This document shows positions 1-12,705 of a DNA stretch of 64,000 nt, in pieces. Under the pieces are notes generated by a model that searched no databases, was not told the DNA's origin, and saw only the letters and a list, made by a program, of their open reading frames with translations. Positions within the stretch are counted from its first letter, which is position 1, and each line of letters begins with the position of its first letter. The DNA comes from Larix kaempferi (taxonomy: Eukaryota; Streptophyta; Pinopsida; Pinales; Pinaceae), in NCBI GenBank assembly GCA_027924585.1, contig BSBM01000232.1, positions 31,023,001-31,087,000 of the forward strand, written 5' to 3'. The translations under genes and the position numbers were made by a program.

Positions 1-2373
1 GCCCATGTTGGTCTTCTCTTATGGGAGTTCTTCTCACGAGGTGGATCTATAGGTTCTTGTGGTTCTATTATGTCATGGTATCTGTGATCTTCTTGGATTG
101 TCTCTTCCATAACTATGTCTATGGTTCTGGTGAATTCAGGTTCTTCAACTTCTTCAGTGTGTAATTGTCTTAATTTGTTGTAGGCTGAGTCTTCATCAAA
201 ATTTTCGTCTCTACTAATTTCGATATTCTTGAATCCTGGGAAGTATATTCGATAAGCTTTTGATGTGTCACTGTATCCCATGAATATTCCCTTCTTCCCT
301 GAAGGGTCTATTTTTGTTCTCTTTTCTTTCGGAATGTGTATGTACATAGGGCATACGAATATTCTGAGATGGCTGACTTTTGGTTTCTCTCCTGAGAAAT
401 CTTCTTGTGGAGTCTTGTTGTTCAATACACGGTGAGGTGCACGGTTTTGTACATACACATTTGTTCTTGCTGATTTTTCCCAAAGGTGCATTGGGAGATC
501 TTGATCATGGAGCATTGCCTTCACTACTTCCATTAATGTTCTGTTCTTACGTTCCAGGCCACCTTTTTTTGAGGATTGTAAGGAGTGCTCAACTCTCTCT
601 TAATCCTTGATTCTTTGCATAGATCATTGAATTCTTCTAATGTGAATTCTCCGCCATTGTCTGATCTTAAAGTCTTGATATTTTTTTTTTAGTATGATTT
701 TCGAACAAGGCTTTGAATTCCTTTAATTTGCTAAATACTTCATATTTTCATTTCAATAAGTAAATCCATGTCTTATGAGAAAAGTCATCTATGAAAGAAA
801 CATAGTATACATACCCACTTAAGGAGCTGGAAGACATGGGGCCTCACACATCTGAGTGAATTATCTCCAAGATTCTTTTTGCCTTGCTTTCACTATTAGT
901 AAATGACTTCTTCACATTCTTCCCTTGTGCACATCCCTTGCAAATTCCTTCATACTTTGTTTGAATTTCTGGTAGACCTGATACTGCTTTGCTTGCGATT
1001 GGTAGTGCTCTATAGTGTACATGTGCAAGCCTTCTATGCCATAATTCGCTTGTTTCCATGGAGTCATGAACCAATGCTTGTTTTGGTTGTCCTTTTAACT
1101 TGTACATGCCTCCCTCTTGCTCTCCAATTACTGTTGCATCATTTATTTTCTTTCCTCTTGTCCACATTAGCACTTTTCCATCAACAAATGCAACACGAAG
1201 TCCTTTAGATTCTAAGGCTGAAATGGAGAGAAGATTTTTCTTCAAACCTGGTACATAGAGAACATCCTTCATCTTGATTGATTTGCCTGAATCTAATTTG
1301 TAAGAGGCTTCTCCACTTCCTTTGATAGGATACTGACAGTCGTCTCCAAGTTTCACCTTGTGGGGTGACTCATGTTCTGATAAGTTGATAAAATATTCTT
1401 TGTACCCTGTCATATGCTTGGATGATTCACTATCCACAATCCAATCATTTTTTCCATGGGTGATGGTACCTGTAAGGGCTGAGATTAAAACATATTCTTC
1501 ATCACTTGAAGAATCACCCCTTTCTTCTTTGGTTTTCTTCCTTACTGGTTCATCATATTTAGCAGTGTGAGCATGATGCCTCTTCTTGATTCTCTTGGAG
1601 GATCCTTGGTTTCTGGGACAATTTCTTGAATAATGTCCTTTCTCATCACATGTGAAGCACCTAATACTGGAGAGGTCTCTTCTAGATCCATGATTACTAT
1701 GGGATCTTTTTGAATTCTTGTGATGGTGATCCTCCCTCTTGTTTTGATTTTTTTTATTATGATCAGTTAGAGCTTGGTCATCATTAGCTCCCATCTTTTC
1801 TTCTCTTCCTACTAATCGAGCTTCTTCTTGGGTGCATTCTTCCCATAGTTTGTTGAACGTGATTAGGTTATTTCTGGTTCATATTCCTTGAATGAATGAG
1901 TCCCATGATATTGGGACACCATTCAAGGTAGTCATCACAGTCTCTCCTTCTTCAACATTATCTTCAATTGCCTCAAGTTGTTCCTTGATCCGAGAGATTA
2001 TTGTGAAGTAAGATTGAATAGTTTCTGAGTGTTGAATCTTCACATTCTTGAGTTGGTTCCCCAAATTCATCTTCTAATTGATGTTCTTTCCTTCATATAA
2101 CTTTTTCAAAGCATTGAACATATTCTTAGGAGTCTTCAAGGATGATACATGAGGGATGAGTTGATCTTTGATGGAGTCTACAATAATCCTTTTAGCCTTG
2201 ATCATGTTCTTCTTATGATTTTCCTTTGCCTCTTCTCCCTCTGCATATGGAAACTCCTCATTGACATACTTGTCAAGGTCATTCTCTTCTAGGAAAATAG
2301 AAAATCTATACTTCCATGCCCGAAAGTTGTCATCTCCTTCAAGCTTATCCCCAAGATTAGTGTGATTTGACAT
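1..2373 (-). pseudogene. C1 gag-protease-integrase polyprotein, decayed and partial
   Basis: This is the copia polyprotein: capsid/nucleocapsid, aspartic protease and the integrase N-terminal half. From the ATG at 2373 the frame holds to 844, broken only by stops near 2071-2076, 1880 and 844. A UBN2-like gag opens it. A CX2CX4HX4C zinc knuckle (CFTCDEKGHYSRNC) lies near 1650-1690. The protease active site reads DSE near 1430, where copia proteases have D-S/T-G, so it is probably inactive. The GAG-pre-integrase zinc-binding block (H...H...C-X2-C) lies at about 930-1060. Below 844 the frame is broken by frameshifts, but the core motifs SDNGGEF (about 655) and ERKNRT (about 545) and the integrase C-terminal region remain. 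The part below 250 is the linker before reverse transcriptase, which is not in the window. Confidence 0.85.
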
Positions 2374-2382
2374 TTTGGTATG

Positions 2383-2387
2383 AGAAC
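2383..2387. repeat. G2 target-site duplication, left copy (AGAAC)
   Basis: AGAAC directly precedes the TG of the left LTR and recurs at 16931-16935 directly after the CA of the right LTR. It marks insertion into the C1 leader just upstream of the C1 gag ATG. Confidence 0.9.
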
Positions 2388-3112
2388 TGTTGTTTGGGAA
2401 TTATCTTATAGCAGGGGAGAGACTACCAACGTACTGATATGAAAAGTCGAACATACAATGTTCTGCATATACATATACTAAGCAAAGAGATTAGGGTTAG
2501 AAGGATGTGTACCTTATTCTGAATGTTGATACAAGCCTTTCTCCTTCTTCCTCTTCAATGCAACAACTTGCAAAACAACCCCTGAGTTCCTGCTCCTTTC
2601 TCTTGAGTTGGAATTCCTCCAACATTACATTACCACAAGTAGTCTCCCATTCTCCAAGGCCTTCCTCTTGTATTTATGGCAAGAGGAGGAGGATAAGTTC
2701 GAAGGGTGGTTGGCACAGGTAGTTGAGGAAGTTGGAATAACTCCCAAAACTAATCCATAATTAGTCTTCTTATATATTTTTTCGATTTTTCTTTAGATAC
2801 CCGCGACTATGATATAGGGAAACCAATGAGTGACTCGTGGCCATCCAAACTTGCATCTAGCAGGTGTAACTTTTCAGGAGATACCCGCGGGTTGTTAGTA
2901 TAGACACCCGCAAATAACCCACGTGTTGGAAAGCATAAGGGTCGTGGTTATGCTCTAAAGTAGGTAGAAAAAATATGTTTTGAGGAAAGGACTGCAAGGC
3001 TCATCTCTAAGTCATCTAAGGTCAAGCACGATCTTCCATCCATAGTGTCATTTTGTGTGACTGACAGAGCAATGTGGTCACGGATGGAGAAGTTCTATTT
3101 TGACAGATAATA
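2388..3112 (-). repeat. G2 3' LTR (725 bp)
   Basis: Matches 16007-16930 along its length, but lacks about 199 bp present in the other LTR (near 16201-16397). It starts TGTTGTT. The far end reads ...ATAATA, while the partner ends ...ATAACA, so the terminal CA has mutated. An AT-rich TATATAAG on the minus strand near 2768-2780 is a possible TATA box. Confidence 0.9.
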
Positions 3113-3124
3113 GATGCCCCCTAA
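3113..3124 (-). other. G2 polypurine tract
   Basis: The minus strand reads TTAGGGGGCATC immediately upstream of the 3' LTR, the usual place for priming plus-strand synthesis. Confidence 0.7.
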
Positions 3125-5838
3125 TGTATGAGGTCAGAGGGAAACGATGGCCGAAATACATTACAATCCACTGAGGAGGAGGAGCAATGAAACTATAGTA
3201 TGAGATCATCAACGGTACCTGAAACAGAACAAGGTCAGTCATTAAGTACAATATTGATATCAGGAGATGTTCAAAATGGTAGAACATGATCTCCAATACA
3301 TAGCAGAGAGATGTATATAGCATGTCCACTAAAATACAAGCGTGGATCCATGTCAAAACAAGAGATCATAGCCATAACAACAAACTAGATCTATGTCTCA
3401 TCAAGAGCCAAAAAATGGGTGTGGATCGGTCTTGCGCAAATTGGGAAATAACAAAATATGATGATGCTATTATAGGCCCAAGGTCTTCATCCAAACTGTC
3501 TCAAGGTACGAGTCCTAACCATGCGAATAAATGAGTTGAGGTCGAACATGGAGGACACTGTTTGATTACCGGCCATTGATGTGGACCATTAATAAACACG
3601 AGGGTTACCCACCGATAATGAAAATGGGGCCCAAGGTACCTAGTACATTCTAAAAAGTGTGAATAAGGGGTATTGCAATTGAACACTTTAATAATCCATC
3701 GAGTAGGAGACATTAATGTATTCCCAACTACTCAAAAGCAAGGGAAATTGCCACTGATGACTACAATCCCCAAGCTACTACCGAAAAACTCCAAACTTCA
3801 TTCCCAGAGCAAGATGAGTTGAAGTCGATGGGAAGAAGTCCGTTGGAAGGGAGGCCTTAAGTCATCCTCCATCATCCAACATGAGATAAAATCAAAGGTT
3901 AATCTGATTTGGAGTAGGACTGAATAGCTGATGAAACATACTGACACCAAGGAATGGCTGACACATGAGGTCAAGGAAACTGCAGAATGGTCGACACAGG
4001 TTGTATCCTTGAACAGTGAGAACGACACAAGAGTGACTTAGGCAACTTTGAAGGCAAAGGGACCATGATATAAATTTGCAATGTAGGAGACATTAACATA
4101 TTCTCCATATGATTGGAAGAGTAACCAATCGGAGGAGTAAAAAATCTGAGATCAGGTTTTATCCTAAGGCCAAAACTAGAACCCAACTTGTTTAATAGAC
4201 TCAAAAAGGTGCTTTGTTCAAGGAAATTAGTGACTTGCTGCCATTACATTGAAAGATAATTGATGTTCTTCCCTTCCCTTTTCTCTTTTTATCAAAGAAT
4301 GTATTTTCTTGATTTTAACAAGCATGAAAAGGTGGAAAAGAAAGCTCGATAATATCCTTCTTGTTAGTTTTAATGAGTCCAAGAAAGAAAACTCAGTAGT
4401 CCTTCTTCATTTTTGAAAACAAGCTCGAAGAAGGAGGGATAATACTGCTTGGTTTAAGTCCAACCATGTGTATTTTAACGATTCCATTGTAGGGAAACTC
4501 AGGACCTTATTCATGTTTTAATGAGTTTGAAGAAGAGATAGACTAGTACTTGACAACACTGATCCATGGATTTTAATATCGATCCTGGATCTGTTCATGC
4601 TCATCGGTGTTTTCAATTTTAAGGACTTTGAAAAACTTAAACAATAACTCCATACACCCACTTGTGGATTTTAATATCGAGCCCGAGTTGGTATGTGCTC
4701 GCCGGTGTTTTCATATTTAAGGAGTCTGAAAAACGTAAACAATAACTCCATATACATACTCATGGATTTCACATCGAGCCCGAGTTGGTGAATGCTCGCT
4801 GGTGTTTTCATATTTCGAGAGTATGAAAATCCTAAAGAAAACTCCAAAGGGGTCCTTTTTCATAAAGTTAGTCTCCTCACTCGAAAAAGTGTAAAACAAT
4901 GAGAGAAGAACTCTTTTAGCCACGCATGACTAGAGTATACCTTTTTTGTAAATAATCCACCAAGGTACGGAAAAGGTTTAAACTTATACCTAAGTGGATG
5001 ATTGTTCAAGTCCTTTAACGAGTCTGAACAAGACAAGCATGCTTGATAATCTTGTTAAGTTTTAAAGAGTCTAACAAGGGCTTAAAAGACTCTATATGGA
5101 ACAAGGAACTTAATATTAGGTAAAAATAATACAATGTATAAGTTCTTGATATGTCAACTGACGGAAAGGATTTGTATGGTCACCCATTGCAAAGATAGTG
5201 AGAAAGTGCTTTGTAGAGCTTCACCTAATAAAAAACAACTTGAAAAAAGTCATTAGGATTAAATCAAGTTAAAAAGAATTTTGAAACTATATGAAAGTGG
5301 GTAAAAATTTGAAATAATTTTAATAAATAGTGTCAAAATGAAAACATAACTCACAAAGTCATTTCATTGGAGCAAAGGAGCAAAAACACCCCCTTACTTC
5401 AACCGCCGATAGCGATCAATCCGGGACATGAAATCAACTTCCTCCACTTGCAAGTAAGTTACCTTTGCCTTGTCTATCAATTCAATCCATTCTTTTAATT
5501 TTTAATGGTGTTTTTTATTTTTTATATGGGTTTAAAATTTAGGGCTTCACACCCGCGAGTCTGGCTATGATAAACTCGCAGTTACATGGAAAGTGTGCGG
5601 GTTTAGCATAAACAGATCCGCAGGTACCCACCTCTATTGTATAGGTGAAGCCGCGGGTACCGCTATTTAAAATGAAAAAAATTAAAAACTAATGCATGGA
5701 ATGGGGTGAATGATGCAGGATGGTCTTAAATTGGAGGGAGAGAGAGCATGAATCCATGGATAGGGATGCCATGGGGGATCCACTCACCTTGAAATGCACT
5801 ACGAAGATGAGGGCTTCTCAAATTTTTTCGAACAATAA
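3125..5838 (-). other. G2 3' noncoding region
   Basis: No protein of known family is visible on either strand in this 2.7-kb stretch between the antisense frame and the PPT; the open frames are short and without motifs. It contains a three-copy tandem repeat (listed separately). Near 5530-5660 is a cluster of short GCGGGT/ACCCGC-type motifs that also occur in the G2 LTRs. Confidence 0.6.
4567..4830. repeat. Tandem repeat, unit about 95-101 bp, nearly three copies
   Basis: Units start at about 4567, 4668 and 4763 with the related text GGATTTTAATATCGA / GGATTTCACATCGA, followed each time by TGCTCGCCGGTGTTTTCA-like and AACAATAACTCCATA-like blocks. It is part of the G2 3' noncoding region; no function is apparent. 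Confidence 0.75.
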
Positions 5839-6961
5839 GTATGCGTGCCCAAATGCACTTACTGCAAATGCTCGTCAACTACTGGGACAATGATCAGGGG
5901 ATGTTTGATATCCGAGGGGATATGCTTGATATCACAATAGATGATATATATTTCATCATCGGTTTATCCTGAAGAGGTGAGGGATTCAACCTCAAAGGGA
6001 AATTTCTAGGGGTAGGTGCTTTATCTATCCAAGACTACATCAATGCCTATTGCTTTCCTGGCACCGAGAAAAGCGGAAGCCAAGTTCCGATTGGGTCCAT
6101 TGCGAGCTTCCCACTAAAAGTGATATTGAGCACACTTAATAGGATTGGAGGGAGTGCCGCGCAACATTTGGCCTCTCAAAAATATATGCAGATAGGGGTT
6201 GAGTGTTTGCGTGGTGTGATATTTGATTGGTGTTCGGGCCTACCGGTGAATATGAAACACCAGTTGACAGAGTGCAAAACCGGGAAGAAAAAGAACTTCG
6301 AATACAGAAGTATCTTGTGTACCTTCTTCGAGAGAGAGTCCCCACTCTGAGTCCGGGGGTATCTCTACCAGTGTTGACCTTCACAAGCCACTGATGACTC
6401 GGTGGGGAGGTATCTTCTTGCTCCAGGGTGGTGGCGAGAGTAGCATTTCATATGCTGAGGAAGATTATTTGTCGTGGTGGAGCCGCCAAGTACCGACACT
6501 CAAGCAGTTTCCATATGTAGGGAAGGATTTTCGAGGAGATCCAAAGATCATGCTGCCTCCAGGGGCATCCTGGGGTGACATAGGTACCACAATTTTTTGT
6601 TTTTATAAAAAAAAATTTAAAGTTTTTATGTCTTTTAATATATGATTTTTATGGTGAGTAAGAGTAACTGACAAAATGTAAAGTGTGAAGATGTGGGGCC
6701 CGTGAGACCTGCAGGACATCTGCGGACATATGTTCGACCCACTGAGCCTGATGGTGCGGAAAACATGATGAGGACTGTGGAGGGAAAGATGAGTCAATTG
6801 ACTCATGATATCCCTACCTACTGGATAGAGCACATGTTGTTTGAGATGCAGCAACATGTTGTAGGGTGCCCCCAGACTGGATTACGTTACTTAGGAAAGT
6901 AGCCAAGCTGGTCATATGTTATAGGGAGGCTGTAGCGGAGCTAGATGAGGCTCCTCCCTCT
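5839..6961 (+). pseudogene. Antisense reading frame of G2, plant-mobile-domain-like, decayed
   Basis: This plus-strand frame runs opposite to the G2 polyprotein, between integrase and the 3' LTR. From an ATG at 5839 it reads 170 codons to 6349 with a single internal stop at about 5970, then continues after a frameshift (6394-6600, and again about 6690-6950). The early segment, MFDIRGDMLDITIDDIYFII followed by GLS-stop-RGE, resembles the plant mobile domain (aminotransferase-like) opening, where a hydrophobic beta element leads into DVxxLxGLPxxGE. Tat-lineage elements are known to carry antisense frames here, some encoding this domain. Between 6584 (GTACCA) and about 6690 the frame is interrupted by a T-rich stretch that could be a 107-bp intron. 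Family assignment is moderate and rests on motif resemblance and context. Confidence 0.55.
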
Positions 6962-7634
6962 CCATAGGGAGAGTGACACACATTATTATTTTGAGGTTGT
7001 TTATGCCCATTTTGTATATTTTGACAGTGGATGACTCAGACTCTTATGTATTTCTTGGACCATATATATATCTACAGCAACGATTATATACATGTGTGCC
7101 TTATGTGTTTTAAATGTTATTGTGTGTGATACAAATGCCAATTACATAGTTTTCAAATGAATTAGCTAATGCATTTAAATTCCTTGAAACGTGTTGATAT
7201 GTAATAAAATCAAAATGTCTTTCAAGCAACCTAACTCGCAAAAACTGACGTAACAAACAAGGATCACGAACCCTGTACTCACCCGACAACTAAAGTACTA
7301 CTAACTGCAAATCAAGTCGAACCTCCATATGTGAAATATCGTGATGAATAGAATCTCAGAGAAACTTGATAACCACACTATACTCAGCTACATTATTCGT
7401 CGTAGGGCCCAAACAAGCACCTCCCGAAGAAACAAGTTGGCCAGAGGATGAGTAAATAACCCAAAGTTGTTGAAGCCAACTAACGAGTGTGGTGACTAGC
7501 ACCATTGGAGAATCCTATGAAGTACTCAGTTGTCATCTGAAAACACAATCCAAAAGACAATAAGGCAATAAATCCAAAAAATGAATAATTCTACAAAAAA
7601 TGTACAACTATAGTACAAGAAAAATCATGTATGC
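6962..7634 (-). other. G2 spacer between integrase and the antisense frame
   Basis: I see no protein domain, RNA gene or clear repeat here. It is the convergent region where the minus-strand polyprotein and the plus-strand antisense frame both end. Confidence 0.5.
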
Positions 7635-8930
7635 CTAAGCGTAATAATTTTTCAGGTAGATCCCATTTCTAGGCTCAGGCAACTTATAACCATCGTAATC
7701 TTTTAGTTCATAAGCTCCCTTATTCAATACTTTAGAAACAATGTAAGGTCTGAGCCACATATATTTAAACTTCCCTGCCCCCAAGGGATCCTTGTCTTGG
7801 TCATAGACCAAAACAAGGTCTCCTTCTGAGAAAACCCTTGGTTTTACAAACTTATCGTACTGATGCTTGACTCGGCCCTTGTGAGCTTCGTTTGCAGTAA
7901 GCACATCTCGATGCTATTCATCTAAGTGCTCTAAATGAAGCAAACACTCTTATAAAGCAGAAGTTTCAAGAAGTAGCTGGATATCCAACTTCAAAGATGG
8001 AATCTCGCATTCAACCGGAATAACTGCCTCCAACCTGTGAATGAGTTGAAAAGGTGAAAAACCCATAGCAGTCTTAACATTGGATCGATATGGCCAGAGA
8101 GCCGGATACAACATGTTGTGCCAGTTGGATCTACTGGAATTAACGGTCCATTGAAGAATAGTCTTCAAAGTCTTGTTGACCACTTCGACTTGCCTATTCG
8201 CTTGCGAATAGAATGAGGATGAGTGTTCTTGTCAAAAACCTAGCATGGTGTATAACTCGGTCATGATGTAGTTCTAGAAATGTCTACCATAGTCAGTGAC
8301 AATATCCTTAGGTATACCAAACCTAACAATGATTTGATCAAACATGAAGTAAGCTGCAGTTTCTCCATCTTCCTTCACAATGGGCATTGCCTCGGCCCAT
8401 TTCGTAAAGTAGTCGACAACAACGATGCTGTGGTGATGTCCTCCAACCGATTCTGGATTACAAGTCATGAAGTCAATCCCCCACTTGGTGAAGGGACCTA
8501 CTGTGATCACATGGTGAAGAGGAGCTGGGTGTGCTAGCATTTTCTTGGTGAAAAAATTACATCGTTGACAGTGTTTCACGGATTCCACGCAATCTTTGAA
8601 TATGGTGGGCCAAAAAAACCCAGCACGCAATATTTTATGGGTTGTTGCCAACCCAGAAAGATGACCCCCACAGGCTCCACTATAGGCATCATTCAATACT
8701 GATTCTGCTTCTTCCAAAGTCAAATAATGGTGTAATATGGAATCTACCCCATGTCTATAAAGCGTGTTATAAATGATGAGGTAGTTCTTAGCATGAGCTC
8801 TAAGATTTTGTCGCTCGTCTTTGGAGAAAGTGGGTGGACACTTCAAAGTCTGGAGATATATTAAAATGTCTCCATACCATGGGTTAGAGGGCGCAATGAG
8901 AAAAATGTGTTCATCATGTAATAACGGATC
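7635..8930 (-). pseudogene. G2 integrase
   Basis: Ty3/gypsy integrase inserts the cDNA into the genome. Visible blocks in order: H2C2 zinc-binding domain (GGHLSGLATTH ... HCQRCNFF, about 8540-8660); catalytic core with first aspartate in WGIDFMT (about 8470-8490) and second in VTDYG (about 8280-8300); then PFQLIHRLEAVIPVECEIPS (about 7985-8045) and the C-terminal region with FSEGDLVLVYDQDKDPLGAG and a terminal LPEPRNGIYLKNYYA. Stops break it near 8270, 8230 and 7950. Upstream, a fragment (DEHIFLI...WYGDILIYLQ) links to RNase H, but the 100-plus-residue extra RNase H often found here in Tat elements is absent or deleted. Confidence 0.88.
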
Positions 8931-9026
8931 TTCCTAATTACTAATTACATCACTAGAGAACTTTGATATAAGCTCGATGAACACCAAAGATTTCTTTGAC
9001 TTAGCCGATTGAAATGCTAGGTCAAA

Positions 9027-10775
9027 TTATTGCAAAATGACAATCCACTTATTAAACTTCCCTCCGATGATACGTTGAGTTAATACATATTGAAAAGGAT
9101 TGAAATACGATATAACTGTGGTGGTCGGCAACAAGATGTAGTGGCGTAATCTGTGAACAACATAGACAACAACTAATGCCAACTTCTCAACGTGAGAATA
9201 ATTAAGTTCTAGAGTTACCAATGCACGAAAGAGATAATAAATGACATGCTCTTGGAGCTTGTCATCCTCCCAAACAAGAACTATACCGATCGTGGAAACA
9301 AATTCTGCAAGATATAAAAGGAAGTCCTTAGTATAATCTAGCGGGCTCAACAAATGGGCTGATAATAGTGCCTTTTTCAAAGAATCAAACGAGGTTTGTG
9401 CAGCCTCATCCCATACAAAATGGGGGTCTTGCTTGAAAAGTTGCATGAATCCTTTGGTGATCTTGGCATAATTCATTATAAACCATCGTAGAAATTTAGA
9501 CATGCCATGCAGGCTTTGAAGTTGTCTAACGGTACAAGGAGGAGGCAATTTGACAATTACCTCAACTTTCAATGGGTCGACCATAATCCCACGACTGGAC
9601 ACAATGAAACCTAGTAGATGTCCAGACTTGATGCATAATACATACTTATTAGGATTTAACCGTATCTTGTAATATCTGAATCGTTCAAATACGAGTCGTA
9701 AATGATCAGGATGATCTCGTCTCTTACGAGATCACGCGAGGAGATCATCCAGATAGGGTCCGACTACGTGCTTGATATCGTGGAAAGTGAAGTTCATGGC
9801 TCATTGGAAAGTAGCTCCAACATTTTTCAATCCGAATGGCATCTTCCGATAAGCGAAGGTTCCCTAAGGACAAATGAAAGTCGTCTTATGTTGGTCTTCA
9901 GGTTTGATTTGTATTTGATTTTATCCCGAAAAATCGTCCATGAAAGAGAAAATTTCATGGCTTGCACACGCATCAATGATCTGATCAATGAATGGTGTGG
10001 GGTAGTTGTCCTTTGGACAGGATTTATTTAAGGTCCCTGATTTTCGTACAAACACGTATGGTCCCTTGCTTTTTGTCAACCGGGACTGGGTTAGAAACCC
10101 ATTCCATCATGTCGATCAGATAGATGAACCGGCCTTGAGGAGCTTCTCGATTTAAGCCTTGATGGCCACAACTTTCCTAGGATTGATTGGACGAAGTTTC
10201 TGTCATACAGGTTTTGCGTTGGGATAGGTCGTGATAACGTGTTCCACAATGGCAGGGTCAATTCCTGGCATCTCCTCATAAGACCAGGCAAAAACGTCAC
10301 ATAATTCTTTAAATAGATTGGTATACAAAGTGATCTCCTCTGGAGAACAATTTGCTCCAATAAAAATGTTTTCCACAACATTCAGTTTGGTGGAAATATC
10401 AATAGGTATAGTCTTTGAAATATTTTCCATATTTCCTTCTGCAAAAATCGTTTGTTTAGTAGGAGCGATGGACAAATCGATATTCCCAGCGGGTCTCATT
10501 GAAAACTCACCATTCTCAATCCTATCTAGATCTGGAAGAAAGTAAGATCTTTGATGCATGTATTCCCAAGGATGATCCAAACCAATCACGGCTTCCAGGA
10601 TAGTCTCGTCGGAAGGAAAAACAGTATCCAAACAGTCGAAAGAATGGGTGGATTCTACTAACCATGCAGGTGCATAATCAAAATCTGACTCAACTGAGAC
10701 TGACGGAGTGAAGATGTGATCCCTTGCAGCATTTTGTGATGCTTGGTACGCCACTTCTGCAATGGACAGGGGCAC
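9027..10775 (-). pseudogene. G2 reverse transcriptase-RNase H
   Basis: The polymerase that copies element RNA into DNA. Residues about 1-190 (10775-10203) are the linker before reverse transcriptase and end in LCDVFAWSYEEMPGIDP, a conserved gypsy block. The next segment (10200-9605) is shredded by frameshifts and stops but retains PFGLKNVGATFQ-like text and the catalytic YLDD (minus strand at about 9740-9765, GPYLDDLLA). The intact 9602-9027 frame covers the thumb (GIMVDPLKVEVIVKLPPP, RWFIMNYAKI) and the RNase H start (DFLLYLAEFVSTIGIVL, YSHVEKLALVVVYVVHRLRH). RNase H catalytic residues are only partly preserved. Confidence 0.9.
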
Positions 10776-10784
10776 GTTTAGTTC

Positions 10785-11525
10785 TTATTGAGTCGGAAGA
10801 ATCCACAGATCAGTCGTCTGACTAATCGTAAACACTTCGTGAGATGATGTATCGCTAAAAATCATAGAACCAATGTAATATACAAGAGCATGTAGGTCAA
10901 ATGTGCCCATCAATGATGAATACATACCTACTCCTAAGCTCTCGCTAGGCGGTCGAGCTTGATCAATCAAAGGGATATTATAATCCGATGAAGTTGTATT
11001 GTTTTTCCAAGTGAAGGATAGTTGATCAACTGTGATGATCTTACCTTCGTGGGGGAACATGAGTACTCGGAAAATGGACGATGGGATAGATTTCATCGCA
11101 TACGTCCAACTTCTTCCCAACAATAGGTTATAGTCGAGAGAAGCATCTAGAAATTCTACCTCCACAGACAGTACCTTACCGACAAGTTGAATCTCGAATG
11201 CTGGTAAGACTCCATGCGGATGGCAAGACTTTCTGTCAAACACGGTAAGTAGTGTAATTGAATGGGTTAACTTAGGAGAACCCAAGGCTTTCCAATAGGA
11301 TATAGACATTACGCATATCGACGCACCTTCATCTACGACTGTTCGTCCAATAGTCTTCGAACCATGGACTACTTCAATCTGGAAGGCAATGTGATATGGA
11401 AACCGGGGTTTGATATTGGACATATCAAACCTAGCTAGCATAATTGATGAGTCCATATTACCTATTGCCTTTAGAAGTGCATTCCGTTGCGAAGGGTAGC
11501 TTTGCAAAAATTCTAGTGCAGACAT
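10785..11525 (-). pseudogene. G2 retropepsin-like aspartic protease
   Basis: A 246-residue frame in the position between gag and reverse transcriptase. The active-site region reads RTVVDEGASICVMS near 11320-11345, where the catalytic motif D-S/T-G is changed to DEG. A second retropepsin landmark, the hydrophobic-hydrophobic-G flap/core block, is seen as YNLLLGRSW at about 11110. The following tail is a normal gypsy linker toward reverse transcriptase. The changed active site suggests loss of activity. The frame itself is open, though the neighbours on both sides are broken. Confidence 0.82.
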
Positions 11526-12700
11526 GGCACATGGTGTTTAGGCTAGGTCCTCCACAAGAGAGTAGTTGGGAGAATCTCGTGCATTAGGGTTGTGCACAAC
11601 CCATTTGTAGACACCCTTTGGTATCTTCGGCAAAGGCTCTGTTGGCCTCTCAATGTGGAGAGAAACATATGTTTCAGTAACCTCCTTATCTTTCTACTGC
11701 ATTTCTAGGTTATAATTCCTAGCTCTCGTTTGCAAAAGAGCATGTGAGTTAACCATGTTTATATATGATTGATCAGCTGATGTGGCATGATGAGTGCCCC
11801 CAGTATTAGAGTTGCCAGAAGCTGATCCTTGTCCTTTGGGAAACGGATCCTTCAGGACAACTGGTTTCTTTTCTTTCAACAGCTTCTGGGCTTCTTCAAT
11901 AAGAGGGCATTGGTGAGTAAGGTGATCGTCCTTACAAATATTGCAAGGAAACTTGACCTCTTTTTGTCTCTCTTTCCCTTGTCGACATTTTTAGTGTTTT
12001 TGGGATTTTGATTTCCCTCCCCTTTCTTACCCTTCTTTTTGGGTTTTCGAGGACCCTTTTGGTTTGTCTTCACGCTCTGTATAGATTCAGATTGTGAAGG
12101 GGAGGCCCCAACTATATTTTCTTTTGCTGCTGATTGATTCATAGAAAGTTCCCAAAAGTTATCGTATGTTGCAACCAGGAATTCGATGTACCATTTAGCT
12201 GCTACACTCGTTAAGGTTCTCTGAAAGAGCCTCAATCGAATTGAGTCGTCGTTCAACGATTCGAGGAGAACCAGAGATGAAAGGTTGTAACATGATCTCT
12301 AGGATCTTCACCAGTATTACCTTCGAACTTTGGAATGTCCGAAGGAAGCTTGGTTGGGACTGGAGGCCAAGTAGGGTTATGACGTGCCAGATCATTCATG
12401 AGTTTTGAAAGGTCTGGAAAGTTAAAAGTTGCCAGAAATGACAAGTGAGTTCATGTCGATGGCATATGACGTGGAGGAGTTTGGTAAGGGGAACCACCCG
12501 AAACCTGGCTCCTATAAGGTTGGTTGAGGTTGTCCCTAGCCACCGGTTGTGAAGAAGAGAAATTCTGAAAGTTTCTCTAGCCAAAGGCTAATGGATTAGT
12601 TCCTTGTGGTGCCATCCACTGTGACTGAGTATAAGTGCCTCCAAATGGAGGATTGGTATAACTATTACTGCCCATTCCACCAAACAATGAAAAGGCAGTA

Positions 12701-12705
12701 CTCCC
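12701..12705. repeat. S1 target-site duplication, left copy (CTCCC)
   Basis: CTCCC precedes the TGTTAACACC terminus and recurs at 13449-13453 after the CTACA terminus. Confidence 0.85.

Noticed and set aside
3078-4923. Short frames on both strands in the G2 3' region (60-92 codons)
   Set aside because: They overlap each other on opposite strands, lack motifs and lie in a region expected to be noncoding.
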